From positions 1-38,206 of the forward strand of contig JACQDB010000137.1 in assembly GCA_016201275.1 (NCBI GenBank): a stretch of DNA of 38,206 nt, in the 5' to 3' direction. Of this stretch, positions 8,601-16,022 are shown one piece after another. The position numbers were made by a program, and so were the translations under genes. Source of the DNA: Acidobacteriota bacterium (GTDB lineage Bacteria > Acidobacteriota > Blastocatellia > UBA7656). Under the pieces are notes generated by a model. The model was not told where the DNA came from and ran no database searches. It saw nothing but the letters and a program-made list of their open reading frames with translations. Within the stretch, counting starts at the first letter, position 1. Each line of letters opens with the position of its first letter.

Positions 8601-9668
8601 ACCAGTTATTGGAATGTTCAGAACGGCTATGAACTCGGTGCCCAAAGCCCGTTAAGCAATACGTTCTGGGGCAAAGATAAAGTAGAGATCGGCAATTGTA
8701 TAGCCCCTGACACGGAGCCGAATCCACGGTTCGCCATCAACATTATTGCCCCGCCAGTCTCCGGCAAGCCTTATAACTTGCAATGGCAGGTGTACAAGAA
8801 CGGCTCGCCCATAGGCGTTGCATCGGCCAGCGTAATGTTAACCGTTGATGCCGATTCCAATGACCGCGACAATGACGGTATCCCCAATAATCTGGAGGCA
8901 GGGGTTGGCAAAAACCCTGACTTGAAAGATAACAATGTCCTGGAAAACAACACCATGTTTGTCAATCAGGCATACCGCGACTTGCTCTATCGTGAGCGCA
9001 ATTCGCAAACCGATGGCAACTATTGGATAGATCAACTCAACAACGGTTCGATGACGAGAGCCGAGATCGTGGCGCGCTTCTTTGAAGCGGCAGAGTTTTA
9101 CCAGAACAAAGCGGTCATCGTTAAGCTGTATCAGGAATGTTTCAACCGCCTGCCGGATTACGAAGGCATACGATATTGGCTCGATCAAGCGGCAGGAGGA
9201 ATGACGGCTGAACAAATTGCCGCCGCCTTTATCAACTCGGATGAATTTTCCAGAAGGTGGGGAACCCTGAGCAACGAAGCTTTCGTGCAGCGCCTATTTG
9301 CCAATGCCTTGGGGCGTGCGGCGACCGATGCGGAACTCGCCGCACGCCTCACCCAACTCAGCAGCGGCACCTCAAGAGGCGCGGTCGCTGTCGCCTTGAC
9401 CAATCCCAGCAATGCGCTCTACAGAGAGTTCGATCTGCGCGTCACCATACAGGTACAGATTGTCGAGATGTACATGGTCATGCTGCTGAGAATCCCGACC
9501 AGCGTGGAGTACAATTACTGGGCGAATACGGTATGGGCGGGAGTGGACGCCGGTATTGAAGATCAGAAGCGGCAAAAGCGCATCGAGATGGCCAATATCA
9601 TCATGAACGGCGCGCACAGTTCCGTTACTTCGCCGTACTCGTATCGAGAGCGCTTTTACCTGAATTAA
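5667..9668 (+). CDS. Secreted modular metalloprotease (matrixin-like, He_PIG, Ig-like, DUF4214)
   Basis: A 1333-residue exported protein. A signal peptide (about 1-28, hydrophobic FGLLFFFALLFIAIPP) is followed by an N-terminal domain of unknown role (about 30-190). Next comes a matrixin/metzincin-like protease domain with zinc motif HELGHALGLGH at 371-381 and a likely Met-turn TMYG at 388-391; E372 would be catalytic. Downstream: three He_PIG putative Ig domains (about 415-505, 635-722, 726-812) interleaved with three NBR1-like Ig domains (about 510-628, 815-925, 936-1060; motif LGSQNP..NTTWG), then an Asp-rich calcium-type segment (about 1061-1080, DRDNDGIPNN) and a C-terminal DUF4214 region (about 1099-1320). 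GGGAGGT supports the start. It is probably surface-attached or released and degrades extracellular protein. The substrate is unknown. Confidence 0.85.
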   Translation: MCRVLNHKIFGLLFFFALLFIAIPPVTATTVIMPTDDNMVIGSRAIVRGRVLNVESALDSQSNRIYTYITLRVQEVFKGKIKDRRIVLKQEGGQIEGRGSIVFGTPQFTPDEEVLLYLESWADGSFRVHQYFLGKFDIVTDTANGQRLAVRSEMSDGVVVMQNYSRLAEGDGITNRLELSAYVAMLKDKIAANAEQSQSFEQTYYSNVPMNARPQEYTDLARRGNLQPQWTYIHSAHPRWFEPDSGQPVVFHVNQAGAPNQQINNDIAAAMNVWSIVPGCSLRVAVGSNTDACFPDSTNNTIIFNNCDGRWSGSAGSCQGVLALGGLNWNGNSKIINGVTFSQASGGFISFNPFAACSFGNSCNVQEITTHELGHALGLGHSADTSATMYGIAHFDGRCASVRPDDATGIAFIYPGQGGGGGPLAITTASPLPNANVGSAFSQTIIGTGGSTPYTWSIVSGALPTGLSLNAQTGVISGTPTTATTANFTVQVRDNTQATAQKPFTLTVANASSPLDSQFVSWTVPTSVQPGQVFQINVKYNNTGTQGWVSSFTTDYYLASQNPALNTIWGGNGVSIANFPTQAGQQLDLTFTVTAPSTSGNYNFQWQMYQNGGIGFFGQLTPNVVIQVGSGGPTPLAITTTSLAGGTVGTAYSQTLAATGGTTPYSWSLISGTLPAGLTLNAATGAISGTPSASGTATFTMQVRDSAQTTATRQLSIQVNPATPPPLAITTTSLAGGTVGTAYSQTLAATGGTSPYTWSLAAGTLPAGLTLNANGTLSGTPTTAASSTFTMQVRDNAQITAQRQFTVQINAGTPSLNDATFVSQTVLSTMTAGQTYSVTVVMRNSGTTTWTTATYKLGSQNPQDNTTWGLNRVSPLSSTIPGANATFTFTITAPATAGNYNFQWKMFDGSAFFGAASTNVAVSVTSSSSCPSGGTDNSQFMSQDLRVGANNSAGQIVTNNHVTAGGRYTLNLSFKNTGTSYWNVQNGYELGAQSPLSNTFWGKDKVEIGNCIAPDTEPNPRFAINIIAPPVSGKPYNLQWQVYKNGSPIGVASASVMLTVDADSNDRDNDGIPNNLEAGVGKNPDLKDNNVLENNTMFVNQAYRDLLYRERNSQTDGNYWIDQLNNGSMTRAEIVARFFEAAEFYQNKAVIVKLYQECFNRLPDYEGIRYWLDQAAGGMTAEQIAAAFINSDEFSRRWGTLSNEAFVQRLFANALGRAATDAELAARLTQLSSGTSRGAVAVALTNPSNALYREFDLRVTIQVQIVEMYMVMLLRIPTSVEYNYWANTVWAGVDAGIEDQKRQKRIEMANIIMNGAHSSVTSPYSYRERFYLN
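7571..7918. repeat. Near-identical 273-bp-spaced repeat inside the protease gene
   Basis: Bases 7571-7645 and 7844-7918 match at 72 of 75 positions and are in phase (91 codons apart). They encode the start of the second and third He_PIG domains (LAITTTSLAGGTVGTAYSQ). The first He_PIG domain at about 6930 is much more diverged. This points to recent internal duplication and a possible site for domain gain or loss. Confidence 0.85.
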
Positions 9669-9696
9669 TTGAGGCAAAAATCAACCCGAAGTGGTT

Positions 9697-9745
9697 GAGC
9701 GGCGCAAAGCTCTTGCTTGATTATAGAGCCTTGCGCCGCTCTTTT
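9697..9745 (+). terminator. Intrinsic terminator of the protease gene
   Basis: A perfect 11-bp stem (GAGCGGCGCAA at 9697-9707, TTGCGCCGCTC at 9731-9741) contains a second inner stem (GCTCT/AGAGC) and is followed by TTTTCTGTT. It lies 29 bases after the stop codon. Confidence 0.9.
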
Positions 9746-9886
9746 CTGTTACGGAGATGCGGGGAGGAATTCCTTGCGCGCTTGGGGTATCATGCTGCTT
9801 CATTTGAACCGGCAACTCTTCCCTCAACCGAGGCAAGGGTTTCGGCAGAATGAGAAATTATCGCAGCAGGGGAGCGCCGGAGTTTG

Positions 9887-11026
9887 ATGAAAATCGGTTT
9901 TGTCCTTGAGCATTTTTACCCGCACATTGGTGGCGGCGAGACCATGTTCAAAGAGTACACCTCGCGGCTTGTCGAATTGGGGTGTGAAGTAAAAGTCGCC
10001 ACCAGCAATTCCGGCGGCGTGACCGGGCGTGCGGTTTATGAGGGCGTGGAAGTGCAGCACTTTCCCTGGCGCGGTTTCTTCGGACATCCCATACCCAGGC
10101 CCCGGGATATTGATGAAGTTGCGGCATGGGCAGACATTCTTCACGGGGCAATTTTTCCCGCCGCCCCAGTGACGCTGCACGCCGCCAGGAAATTCCACAA
10201 GCCCTGTGTGGTAACGGTCTATGAAGTGTGGGGCAATAAATGGTTCTGGGTAGAAAAAAATTTCCTCAAAGCCGCGCTCTTTTACGCCTTTGAACAATTC
10301 ATCATTCACCGCAATTATCCGCTCTGTCACACCATCTCGCAGGCTACGGAAAAAGACCTGCACCAGTATGGCAAAAAGCATCAACCGGTGATTACCATTT
10401 ATCCCGGTTTGAAAAGCCATCTCGCAGACTACGTGCCAACCACACCACCCGCAAGCGTCCCTCAGAAGACCTTTCTGTATTACGGCAGGCCGGGCAAAAC
10501 CAAAGGCTTATTCGTTCTCTTCGAGGCCATCAAAAGAGTCGCCACGGTGCTGCCCGATGATTGCAAATTTGTCTTCATACTGGCGAACGATCCGATACAG
10601 GAGAAGCAAAAATTCATTAAATTGGTCGCGCAGCATCAGCTCACCAATCGCGTGCAGATTTGCGACCCGCTGCCGGAAATGGCCTTACTTGAGGCGATTC
10701 AAAAAGCCTACTGCATCATCGTGCCTTCGATAACCGAAGGGTTCGGCTACACGGCGGCGGAATCCTGTGCGCTGGGCAAGCCGGTCATCTCTAGCGATGG
10801 CGGTTCCCTTCCCGAAGTGGTATCAGGTCAAGCCTTGTTTTTTCAGAATCGCAACAGCGCCGATTTAGCGCGCCAGATTTTACTGGCCGCCGAAGGTCGG
10901 TTCGAGCAAATCCCCAGCAAGGTTTTCGACTGGGCCGCCTCAACCCAAAAACTACTCGGCGTCTATGAAGACTTGCTGAAGCAACATGGCAAAGCCAATG
11001 CAGCGGTCGTCACAGAAAACGCTTGA
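9887..11026 (+). CDS. Glycosyltransferase family 4
   Basis: Retaining GT-B-fold enzyme (379 residues) predicted to move a sugar from an activated donor to a growing glycan on the cytoplasmic face. Residues 1-20 show the family start with a glycine-rich acceptor-side loop (FYPHIGGGE). The donor-side domain has YYGRPGKTKGL and the EX7E-type block PSITEGFGYTAAESCALGKP near the C-terminus. ATG 9887 (preceded by GGAG) fits better than the in-frame TTG at 9884. It is the first gene of the glycan region and stands alone on the plus strand. Donor and acceptor cannot be told from sequence. Confidence 0.9.
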   Translation: MKIGFVLEHFYPHIGGGETMFKEYTSRLVELGCEVKVATSNSGGVTGRAVYEGVEVQHFPWRGFFGHPIPRPRDIDEVAAWADILHGAIFPAAPVTLHAARKFHKPCVVTVYEVWGNKWFWVEKNFLKAALFYAFEQFIIHRNYPLCHTISQATEKDLHQYGKKHQPVITIYPGLKSHLADYVPTTPPASVPQKTFLYYGRPGKTKGLFVLFEAIKRVATVLPDDCKFVFILANDPIQEKQKFIKLVAQHQLTNRVQICDPLPEMALLEAIQKAYCIIVPSITEGFGYTAAESCALGKPVISSDGGSLPEVVSGQALFFQNRNSADLARQILLAAEGRFEQIPSKVFDWAASTQKLLGVYEDLLKQHGKANAAVVTENA

Positions 11027-11050
11027 AGGGTCAACGCCAAACAAGCAGGC

Positions 11051-11181
11051 GCTAGAGCGGTTTTTGTTTGAGATTACGGAAACCTCAAACCCGTTGAGCG
11101 ACGGTCAGAGAGCGTCGCACGGTCGAAGACCGCTGCTCAACGCCAGGGGGTTCCGTACACACATATGAAAACCGCTCTAGC
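11051..11181. mobile_element. 131-bp MITE-like element
   Basis: The ends are perfect 14-base inverted repeats: GCTAGAGCGGTTTT at 11051-11064 and its complement at 11168-11181. A second paired motif (TACGGAA near 11075, TTCCGTA near 11151) lies further in. The centre is itself palindromic (GTTGAGC..CGGTC at 11093-11106 against GACCG..GCTCAAC at 11128-11141). It has no coding capacity and sits between two converging genes. A related fragment (CTAGAGCCGTTT) occurs near 20114. No clear target-site duplication was found. Confidence 0.7.
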
Positions 11182-11284
11182 GGAAGGCAACCTCTCTCTT
11201 TTGGTTTTCATAGTTGATGGCGCACCCTGCACACCGCTATGCCGAGAAGAAGAAGAAACTGTAGAGTCCGTATGCCGCGCTGCT

Positions 11285-12442
11285 TCATCGGCGCTTGAGG
11301 CCGAGAACGCTGAGGAAAAAGGAGGAGAGAACGGTTTGACAACCCAACATCAGCGCCGTTACCGAAGGAATGATGATTCGCAGCGTCCGCGAAGAATCGA
11401 GCGAACCAAACGCACTGCTTTCCCAGAACCACACGGCATACAGCGAGCCCGCCAATCCCGCCAGCACCAGTATGACGCCAACCAATAATCCGACTTCCAG
11501 AGTGAGAAACTGGTACAGCCGGTTCAGGCGTTCATCTTCCGGCAGCAAGCCTTCACTGATGGCAAAAACCTTGGTGAAGATGGCGAAGACAATGGCCTGA
11601 AAGCCAATGACGATGGCCAGCGCCGCATACAGCAGAGTCTGCACATCAAAGCCCATGTTGCCGATGATAATCGGCCCCTGCAACAGCCAGCCGCCGAAGA
11701 TCAAGCCCGTCAACATCAAAGCCAGTCCCGGATACAGAAAGAGCCAGCGCGGGCTGTAAAGCAGCAGAAAGCGCAAATGTCGCCAGCCATCGCGCCAACT
11801 TCGCAGGTGCGGCGGTCGCGTGCGACCATCCGGCGATAACGTCGTTGGCACTTCGGCAATTCGCATTTTGTGGAGCGTGGCTTTGACGACCATTTCGCTG
11901 GCAAACTCCATCCCTGTGGTCTTCAAATCCATCTTCAACACCGCCGCCTTGCTGAAGCCGCGCAACCCGCAATGAAAATCTCCGCAGCCGCTGCGAAAGA
12001 AAAGTCGTCCGATGCCACTCAACACGGGGTTGCCCAAATAGCGGTGCAGCGGCGGCATAGCTCCGGGTTTGATGCCGCCTTGAAAACGATTGCCCATCAC
12101 CAGGTCGTAGCCATCGCGCAGTTTTTCCACAAACGGCCCCAGCTTGGTGAAGTCATAACTGTCGTCGGCATCGCCCATAATGATGTACGCGCCGCGTGCT
12201 GCCAGTATGCCGCCCAGCAACGCCGCGCCATAACCCTTTGTGGTCACTGTCACGACGCGTGCGCCGCAGCGTTCGGCAATCTGTAGCGAGTCATCCGTGC
12301 TGCCGTTATCGGCAATAATGACTTCGCCTGTCACTTTGAGTTCACGCAATGAGCGTTGCGCTTTTTCAATGCAGACGGGCAAGGTCTCGGCCTCGTTCAA
12401 ACAAGGCATGACAATGGATAGTTCTATGGTCTCCTCGGTCAT
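11285..12442 (-). CDS. Family 2 glycosyltransferase with C-terminal membrane helices (DPM1/dolichyl-phosphate-glucose synthase-like)
   Basis: The first ~230 residues form a GT-A fold with the family-2 start LSIVMPCLNEAETL, the ADNGSTDDS nucleotide-binding loop and a GDADDSYDF metal-binding motif. About four hydrophobic helices follow. This resembles enzymes that transfer a sugar from a nucleotide donor to polyprenyl phosphate for later use across the membrane. The start is uncertain: ATG 12442 precedes the conserved fold directly, while an in-frame TTG at 12467-12469 has GAGGG only three bases upstream. It lies on the same strand as the GT-C-like and GT2 genes upstream, separated from them by a MITE-like element. 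Confidence 0.88.
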   Translation of the reverse strand: MTEETIELSIVMPCLNEAETLPVCIEKAQRSLRELKVTGEVIIADNGSTDDSLQIAERCGARVVTVTTKGYGAALLGGILAARGAYIIMGDADDSYDFTKLGPFVEKLRDGYDLVMGNRFQGGIKPGAMPPLHRYLGNPVLSGIGRLFFRSGCGDFHCGLRGFSKAAVLKMDLKTTGMEFASEMVVKATLHKMRIAEVPTTLSPDGRTRPPHLRSWRDGWRHLRFLLLYSPRWLFLYPGLALMLTGLIFGGWLLQGPIIIGNMGFDVQTLLYAALAIVIGFQAIVFAIFTKVFAISEGLLPEDERLNRLYQFLTLEVGLLVGVILVLAGLAGSLYAVWFWESSAFGSLDSSRTLRIIIPSVTALMLGCQTVLSSFFLSVLGLKRR

Positions 12443-12578
12443 GGAATTTTTTGAGTCAGTGTGGTGCAATTGCCCTCTATCACGTCAACCAATAGGTGTT
12501 CCTCAGCGGTTGCTACGGCTCATCCAGTTTGACGGGTGCTGCCGTGTTGTGGAAATTCTCAAGGCTTTGCCACAAGCG

Positions 12579-12710
12579 GTAAGGATGGTGGATTAAATAA
12601 GACACAGTTTTTGCGGTTCAGAGTTACGCCTTTCGGCGTGAGTTGACGCAGGCGCTTCACGCCGAAAAGCGTAACTCTGAACTTGCACTTGATTTCATCC
12701 ACAATCTTAA
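12579..12710. mobile_element. MITE-like element with a 26-bp central hairpin
   Basis: Two 26-base arms (12616-12641 and 12657-12682) are complementary at 25 of 26 positions; each holds GTTCAGAGTTACGC or its complement, with a 15-base loop. The outer ends (12579-12600 and 12689-12710) are imperfect inverted repeats around GTGGAT-AAAT. The outer repeat recurs at 219-240. The element is non-coding and ends three bases before the stop codon of the next gene on the minus strand, so it could also terminate or stabilise that message. Confidence 0.75.
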
Positions 12711-12713
12711 GCT

Positions 12714-14753
12714 TTACGGTTGAATCTCGTAAATCGAGAAGTTCCCCGAAGCCGCAGCATACAGAAGAGTCAGCTCATCCGTCTTGATTTTACCTTGCGC
12801 CTCGCCAAGCGCCAGAACATAGCGCGCCCCCATTGCCTTCAAGAGTGGAGCGTGAGGGGACACCGAGACGGTGACCGTATCCTCTTGCGGATTGCTGAAC
12901 TGGATGCCCTGATTGCGCTCGGCGTAATCCAACTGCACAAGCGCGTAGCGATTATATGCCGATTCGTAAAGTTTGAACGGATCGAATTTGTGCCACAGAG
13001 ATAATTGCGGCGGCCAATGTTGTCCAGCAAGCGACCTGCCGCCCAGCACCGTTACCAGCATTCCGGTATTGACGCCGCCATAGCAAAGCCACAACGGACG
13101 CTCCGGTGAACGCTTGTTGAAGTAGAGAATTTGTTGAGCAAGTTCAGAGTCATAGAGATGATCGAGATTCGTGGCCAGTGGGTTAAACAGCGCCGTTGTA
13201 GCCACGATGACAACGCCTAATACGCCGCAAAAAATTGCCCGTCTGCCGCGCAGCAAACCATACGATACCACTCCCGCCAGCACAGCGGCGAGACCTACGG
13301 CAAGCGGCGACAGAAAGGTTCCGGTCAACTTCCTGAAAGCCAAACCGTGCCAGACAAAGAGCAGCACCATCAGGCCGCTGACCACCCACGGCATCCAGCC
13401 TTCCCACTTGCTCCGCGCTTCACCAAGCGGTTTTTCCGCACGCGCCAGCGCCAGCATACACAGGAAAATTGAGGTCAGGCCGATGGCCGGATCGGCGCGG
13501 TAAGGCGGCACGTAGCTCAGAAAAGTCAGCTTGGCCAACACTGGCGGCAGACCAACGAAAAGAAAAACCAGCAGCACTATCAGGTAAAAAGCCAACAACC
13601 AACCCAACACTCCCAGTCGCAAGAAAAATTTCCTCGACAAGGCCATTGCCAACATCACCGCCGGAAACAGGTAATAAAACGAGGCCGATTCGGTCTGGTT
13701 AATCAATCCCAGAGGGGTTTGATAGATGGTCTTCAGGTTATACATCCCTTCAAACAATAAGGCGAAAGAATAATCGCCGCCTAGTGAAACTCGTTTGCCG
13801 GGGTAAACTGTGGCCGCCATGATTTTCAGGTCGGGCCAGCAGGTGTGCAAATACGCTGTGATAATCAAGCCCGCCAAGGTCAGCGCTCCAAGCAACGCCA
13901 GAAGGCGATACCGATACAGCGACCGGAAGGAATGATGCAGCTTATCGCGTATGAAGAGTCCGACAAACACCAGCAGAAAGAGATAACCCAGCGATACCTG
14001 CCAAGGCGGATACAGAATCATCACAAAGCCCGGTATGCTGAGGCCGAGAAGAATTGCCCAGACAATCAAGGTGGAACGCTTCTCGGTTTGCAAGATGTGA
14101 TAAGCCGATAAACAACTCAAGGCCAGAAAAAAGGTGAGATAAGCAGGCCAGTTCGACCAGCAGACCAGATAGGCCGAACCGCCATACCAGAACGCGCCAA
14201 ATGCCGCCAACTCTGGCTTGCCCTGCAAGAGAATTTCCAATAGCAGGCACAACACCGTGAAGCATGAAAAAGGTTGGAACCACCAGTACCAGGCCAGTCC
14301 TCGCTGCGCCCCGAACATAAAATAGCCCCAGGTGGCCGGTCTGGATAAGCTCGCCAGATGCCAGACCGGTACGTGTTGGTTGATCAGCATATTCTGCCCA
14401 ATGCCGATGTTGGTGTTGATGACCGGAAATTTCGGCTGGTGCGACAACTGGCTCAGGGACAGCGACGTAGAGGTCATCAATTCATCCCAACGAATCCAGC
14501 GAGCGTGTGCCATCAACAGGTCGCTGCGAAAATCCAGTTGAGGATTGGTCGCATCCGTATTTTGCGGCGGCGGATTCCACAATAAATATCCCGTATAAGG
14601 TTTTTCCGGCGACCACCAACCGGCAGTCACACCGGTTGAAGAACCATGTATGCCAAAAGCAACCAACAAAAAAAATAATGCCCATAAGCCCAACAGGGCT
14701 TTGGTTCTCAATCTATACCTCACCAACGGATGAATCAGAAAACGGTTTATCAT
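12714..14753 (-). CDS. Large multi-pass membrane protein, possible GT-C glycosyltransferase
   Basis: A 679-residue protein with roughly a dozen hydrophobic helices. Helix 1 is at about 18-36, followed by a large loop (about 40-160) rich in Trp, Pro and Asn with acidic residues (WSPEKPYTGYLLWNPPP; RSDLLMAHARWIRWDE). The C-terminal ~130 residues are soluble. This layout fits GT-C-type enzymes that take sugars from polyprenyl phosphate on the outer face, and its two polyprenyl-type GT2 neighbours support that. No family motif was recognised with certainty, so function is inferred from topology and context. No Shine-Dalgarno sequence precedes the ATG. Confidence 0.75.
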   Translation of the reverse strand: MINRFLIHPLVRYRLRTKALLGLWALFFLLVAFGIHGSSTGVTAGWWSPEKPYTGYLLWNPPPQNTDATNPQLDFRSDLLMAHARWIRWDELMTSTSLSLSQLSHQPKFPVINTNIGIGQNMLINQHVPVWHLASLSRPATWGYFMFGAQRGLAWYWWFQPFSCFTVLCLLLEILLQGKPELAAFGAFWYGGSAYLVCWSNWPAYLTFFLALSCLSAYHILQTEKRSTLIVWAILLGLSIPGFVMILYPPWQVSLGYLFLLVFVGLFIRDKLHHSFRSLYRYRLLALLGALTLAGLIITAYLHTCWPDLKIMAATVYPGKRVSLGGDYSFALLFEGMYNLKTIYQTPLGLINQTESASFYYLFPAVMLAMALSRKFFLRLGVLGWLLAFYLIVLLVFLFVGLPPVLAKLTFLSYVPPYRADPAIGLTSIFLCMLALARAEKPLGEARSKWEGWMPWVVSGLMVLLFVWHGLAFRKLTGTFLSPLAVGLAAVLAGVVSYGLLRGRRAIFCGVLGVVIVATTALFNPLATNLDHLYDSELAQQILYFNKRSPERPLWLCYGGVNTGMLVTVLGGRSLAGQHWPPQLSLWHKFDPFKLYESAYNRYALVQLDYAERNQGIQFSNPQEDTVTVSVSPHAPLLKAMGARYVLALGEAQGKIKTDELTLLYAAASGNFSIYEIQP

Positions 14754-14864
14754 ATTTACAAAAGTGAAGAGGGATGGAACACCGGCGTCAGAAAAATCGC
14801 TGAGGATGATTGCTGCCCCTCGTCAATCCCGCGCCAACAAAAACTTGCTCAGGGTCGCGAGGAA

Positions 14865-15800
14865 TTACTTCGGCGTCTCCTGAATGTCGAGAACGATGGC
14901 CTGCAACAGCAGTTGAAAGCCTAAAATCAACGGCAACAGCGACAACATAATCGTCCCCGTAGGAGTAAAACGACCGGTCAACATGGTTTCAATCCATAGA
15001 TAAATGCCGAAACCGAAGCCCCAACTGAAAAGCATCAGCCCTAAAAACAAAAAGAGCGCGATGGGCGAAAAATCCCGCAACACATATTTGTGATAGACGC
15101 GATAGAAAAACCGCCGGATTAACAGGAAGGGAAAGGACAGGCCAATCTGAAAGGGATTGAGATCCGATACCTCCTGACCATAGTAAGCGGGAATCGCAAC
15201 ATCGGTGACCCGCTTCTTAAAAAAGTTCAGATGAATCAGCATATCATTCTCAAAAAAGAAACGCTGATGCACGGCATTGAGATCAATGGCGCGCAAGGCG
15301 TCTCGCTTAATCGCCGTGTAGCCGTTTTGCGGGTCGAAAACATTCCAGTAGCCGGAAGCCAGTTTGGTTAAAAAGGTCAGCACCACATTGCCCCAGAGCC
15401 GGTGTCTGGGCATGGCAAGCAGCGATTCGCTGTGCAAAAAGCGATTGCCTTTGGCGTAATCATAGTTCTGCTCGATCAAGGGGTCGAGCAACGCCGACAA
15501 GTAGTCAGGAGGCATCTGCCCGTCGCCATCCATCTTGACGATAATGGCGCTGTCGAGTTCGAGAGCTTGGCGATAACCGCAAATCGTCGCGCCTCCGACG
15601 CCCTGATTCTGCGCGGATTTCAACACCCTCAAGCGTTGGTCGGCACACCCCAACGCGACTTCGTAGGTGTCATCTTTGCTGGCATCGTCAACCACGATGA
15701 TGTGGTCAACGAAATCCGGCATACCCTTGATGACCTCAGCAATGTGATGCGACTCGTTATAGGCTGGCACGACGATTACAATGCGCTGGTCTTTATACAT
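14865..15800 (-). CDS. Family 2 glycosyltransferase, polyprenyl-phosphate type (GtrB/ArnC-like)
   Basis: 311 residues. The N-terminal GT-A domain has VVPAYNES, VVDDASKDDT and the metal-binding motif KMDGDGQMPP. Its middle contains NGYTAIKR and the FFFENDMLIHL block typical of polyprenyl-phosphate sugar synthases. Two membrane helices end the protein (about 245-268 and 280-303). Probably loads a sugar onto polyprenyl phosphate at the inner membrane. It lies 111 bases upstream of the GT-C-like membrane protein on the same strand; donor-loading enzyme plus GT-C transferase is a common pairing. The ribosome site is weak. Confidence 0.88.
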   Translation of the reverse strand: MYKDQRIVIVVPAYNESHHIAEVIKGMPDFVDHIIVVDDASKDDTYEVALGCADQRLRVLKSAQNQGVGGATICGYRQALELDSAIIVKMDGDGQMPPDYLSALLDPLIEQNYDYAKGNRFLHSESLLAMPRHRLWGNVVLTFLTKLASGYWNVFDPQNGYTAIKRDALRAIDLNAVHQRFFFENDMLIHLNFFKKRVTDVAIPAYYGQEVSDLNPFQIGLSFPFLLIRRFFYRVYHKYVLRDFSPIALFLFLGLMLFSWGFGFGIYLWIETMLTGRFTPTGTIMLSLLPLILGFQLLLQAIVLDIQETPK

Positions 15801-16022
15801 TCGCTGGTCTGCTACTCCTTATGGCGTGATGTCCGGTTTTGTCAACGAAAGCCAAAGCCGAAACCTGCGCCTGATTGCCAGTCACAGGGGCAAGGGCAAA
15901 AGGCTTCTGGAAGTTTCCGCTTTTGCAGATTGTCGTCTCTCCTGTACGATAATCTGCTACTGCTTTATAAGCGATTTGGGTTTGCTTTATCAATTCCACG
16001 AGGATAAAAACACACGAAAAAC

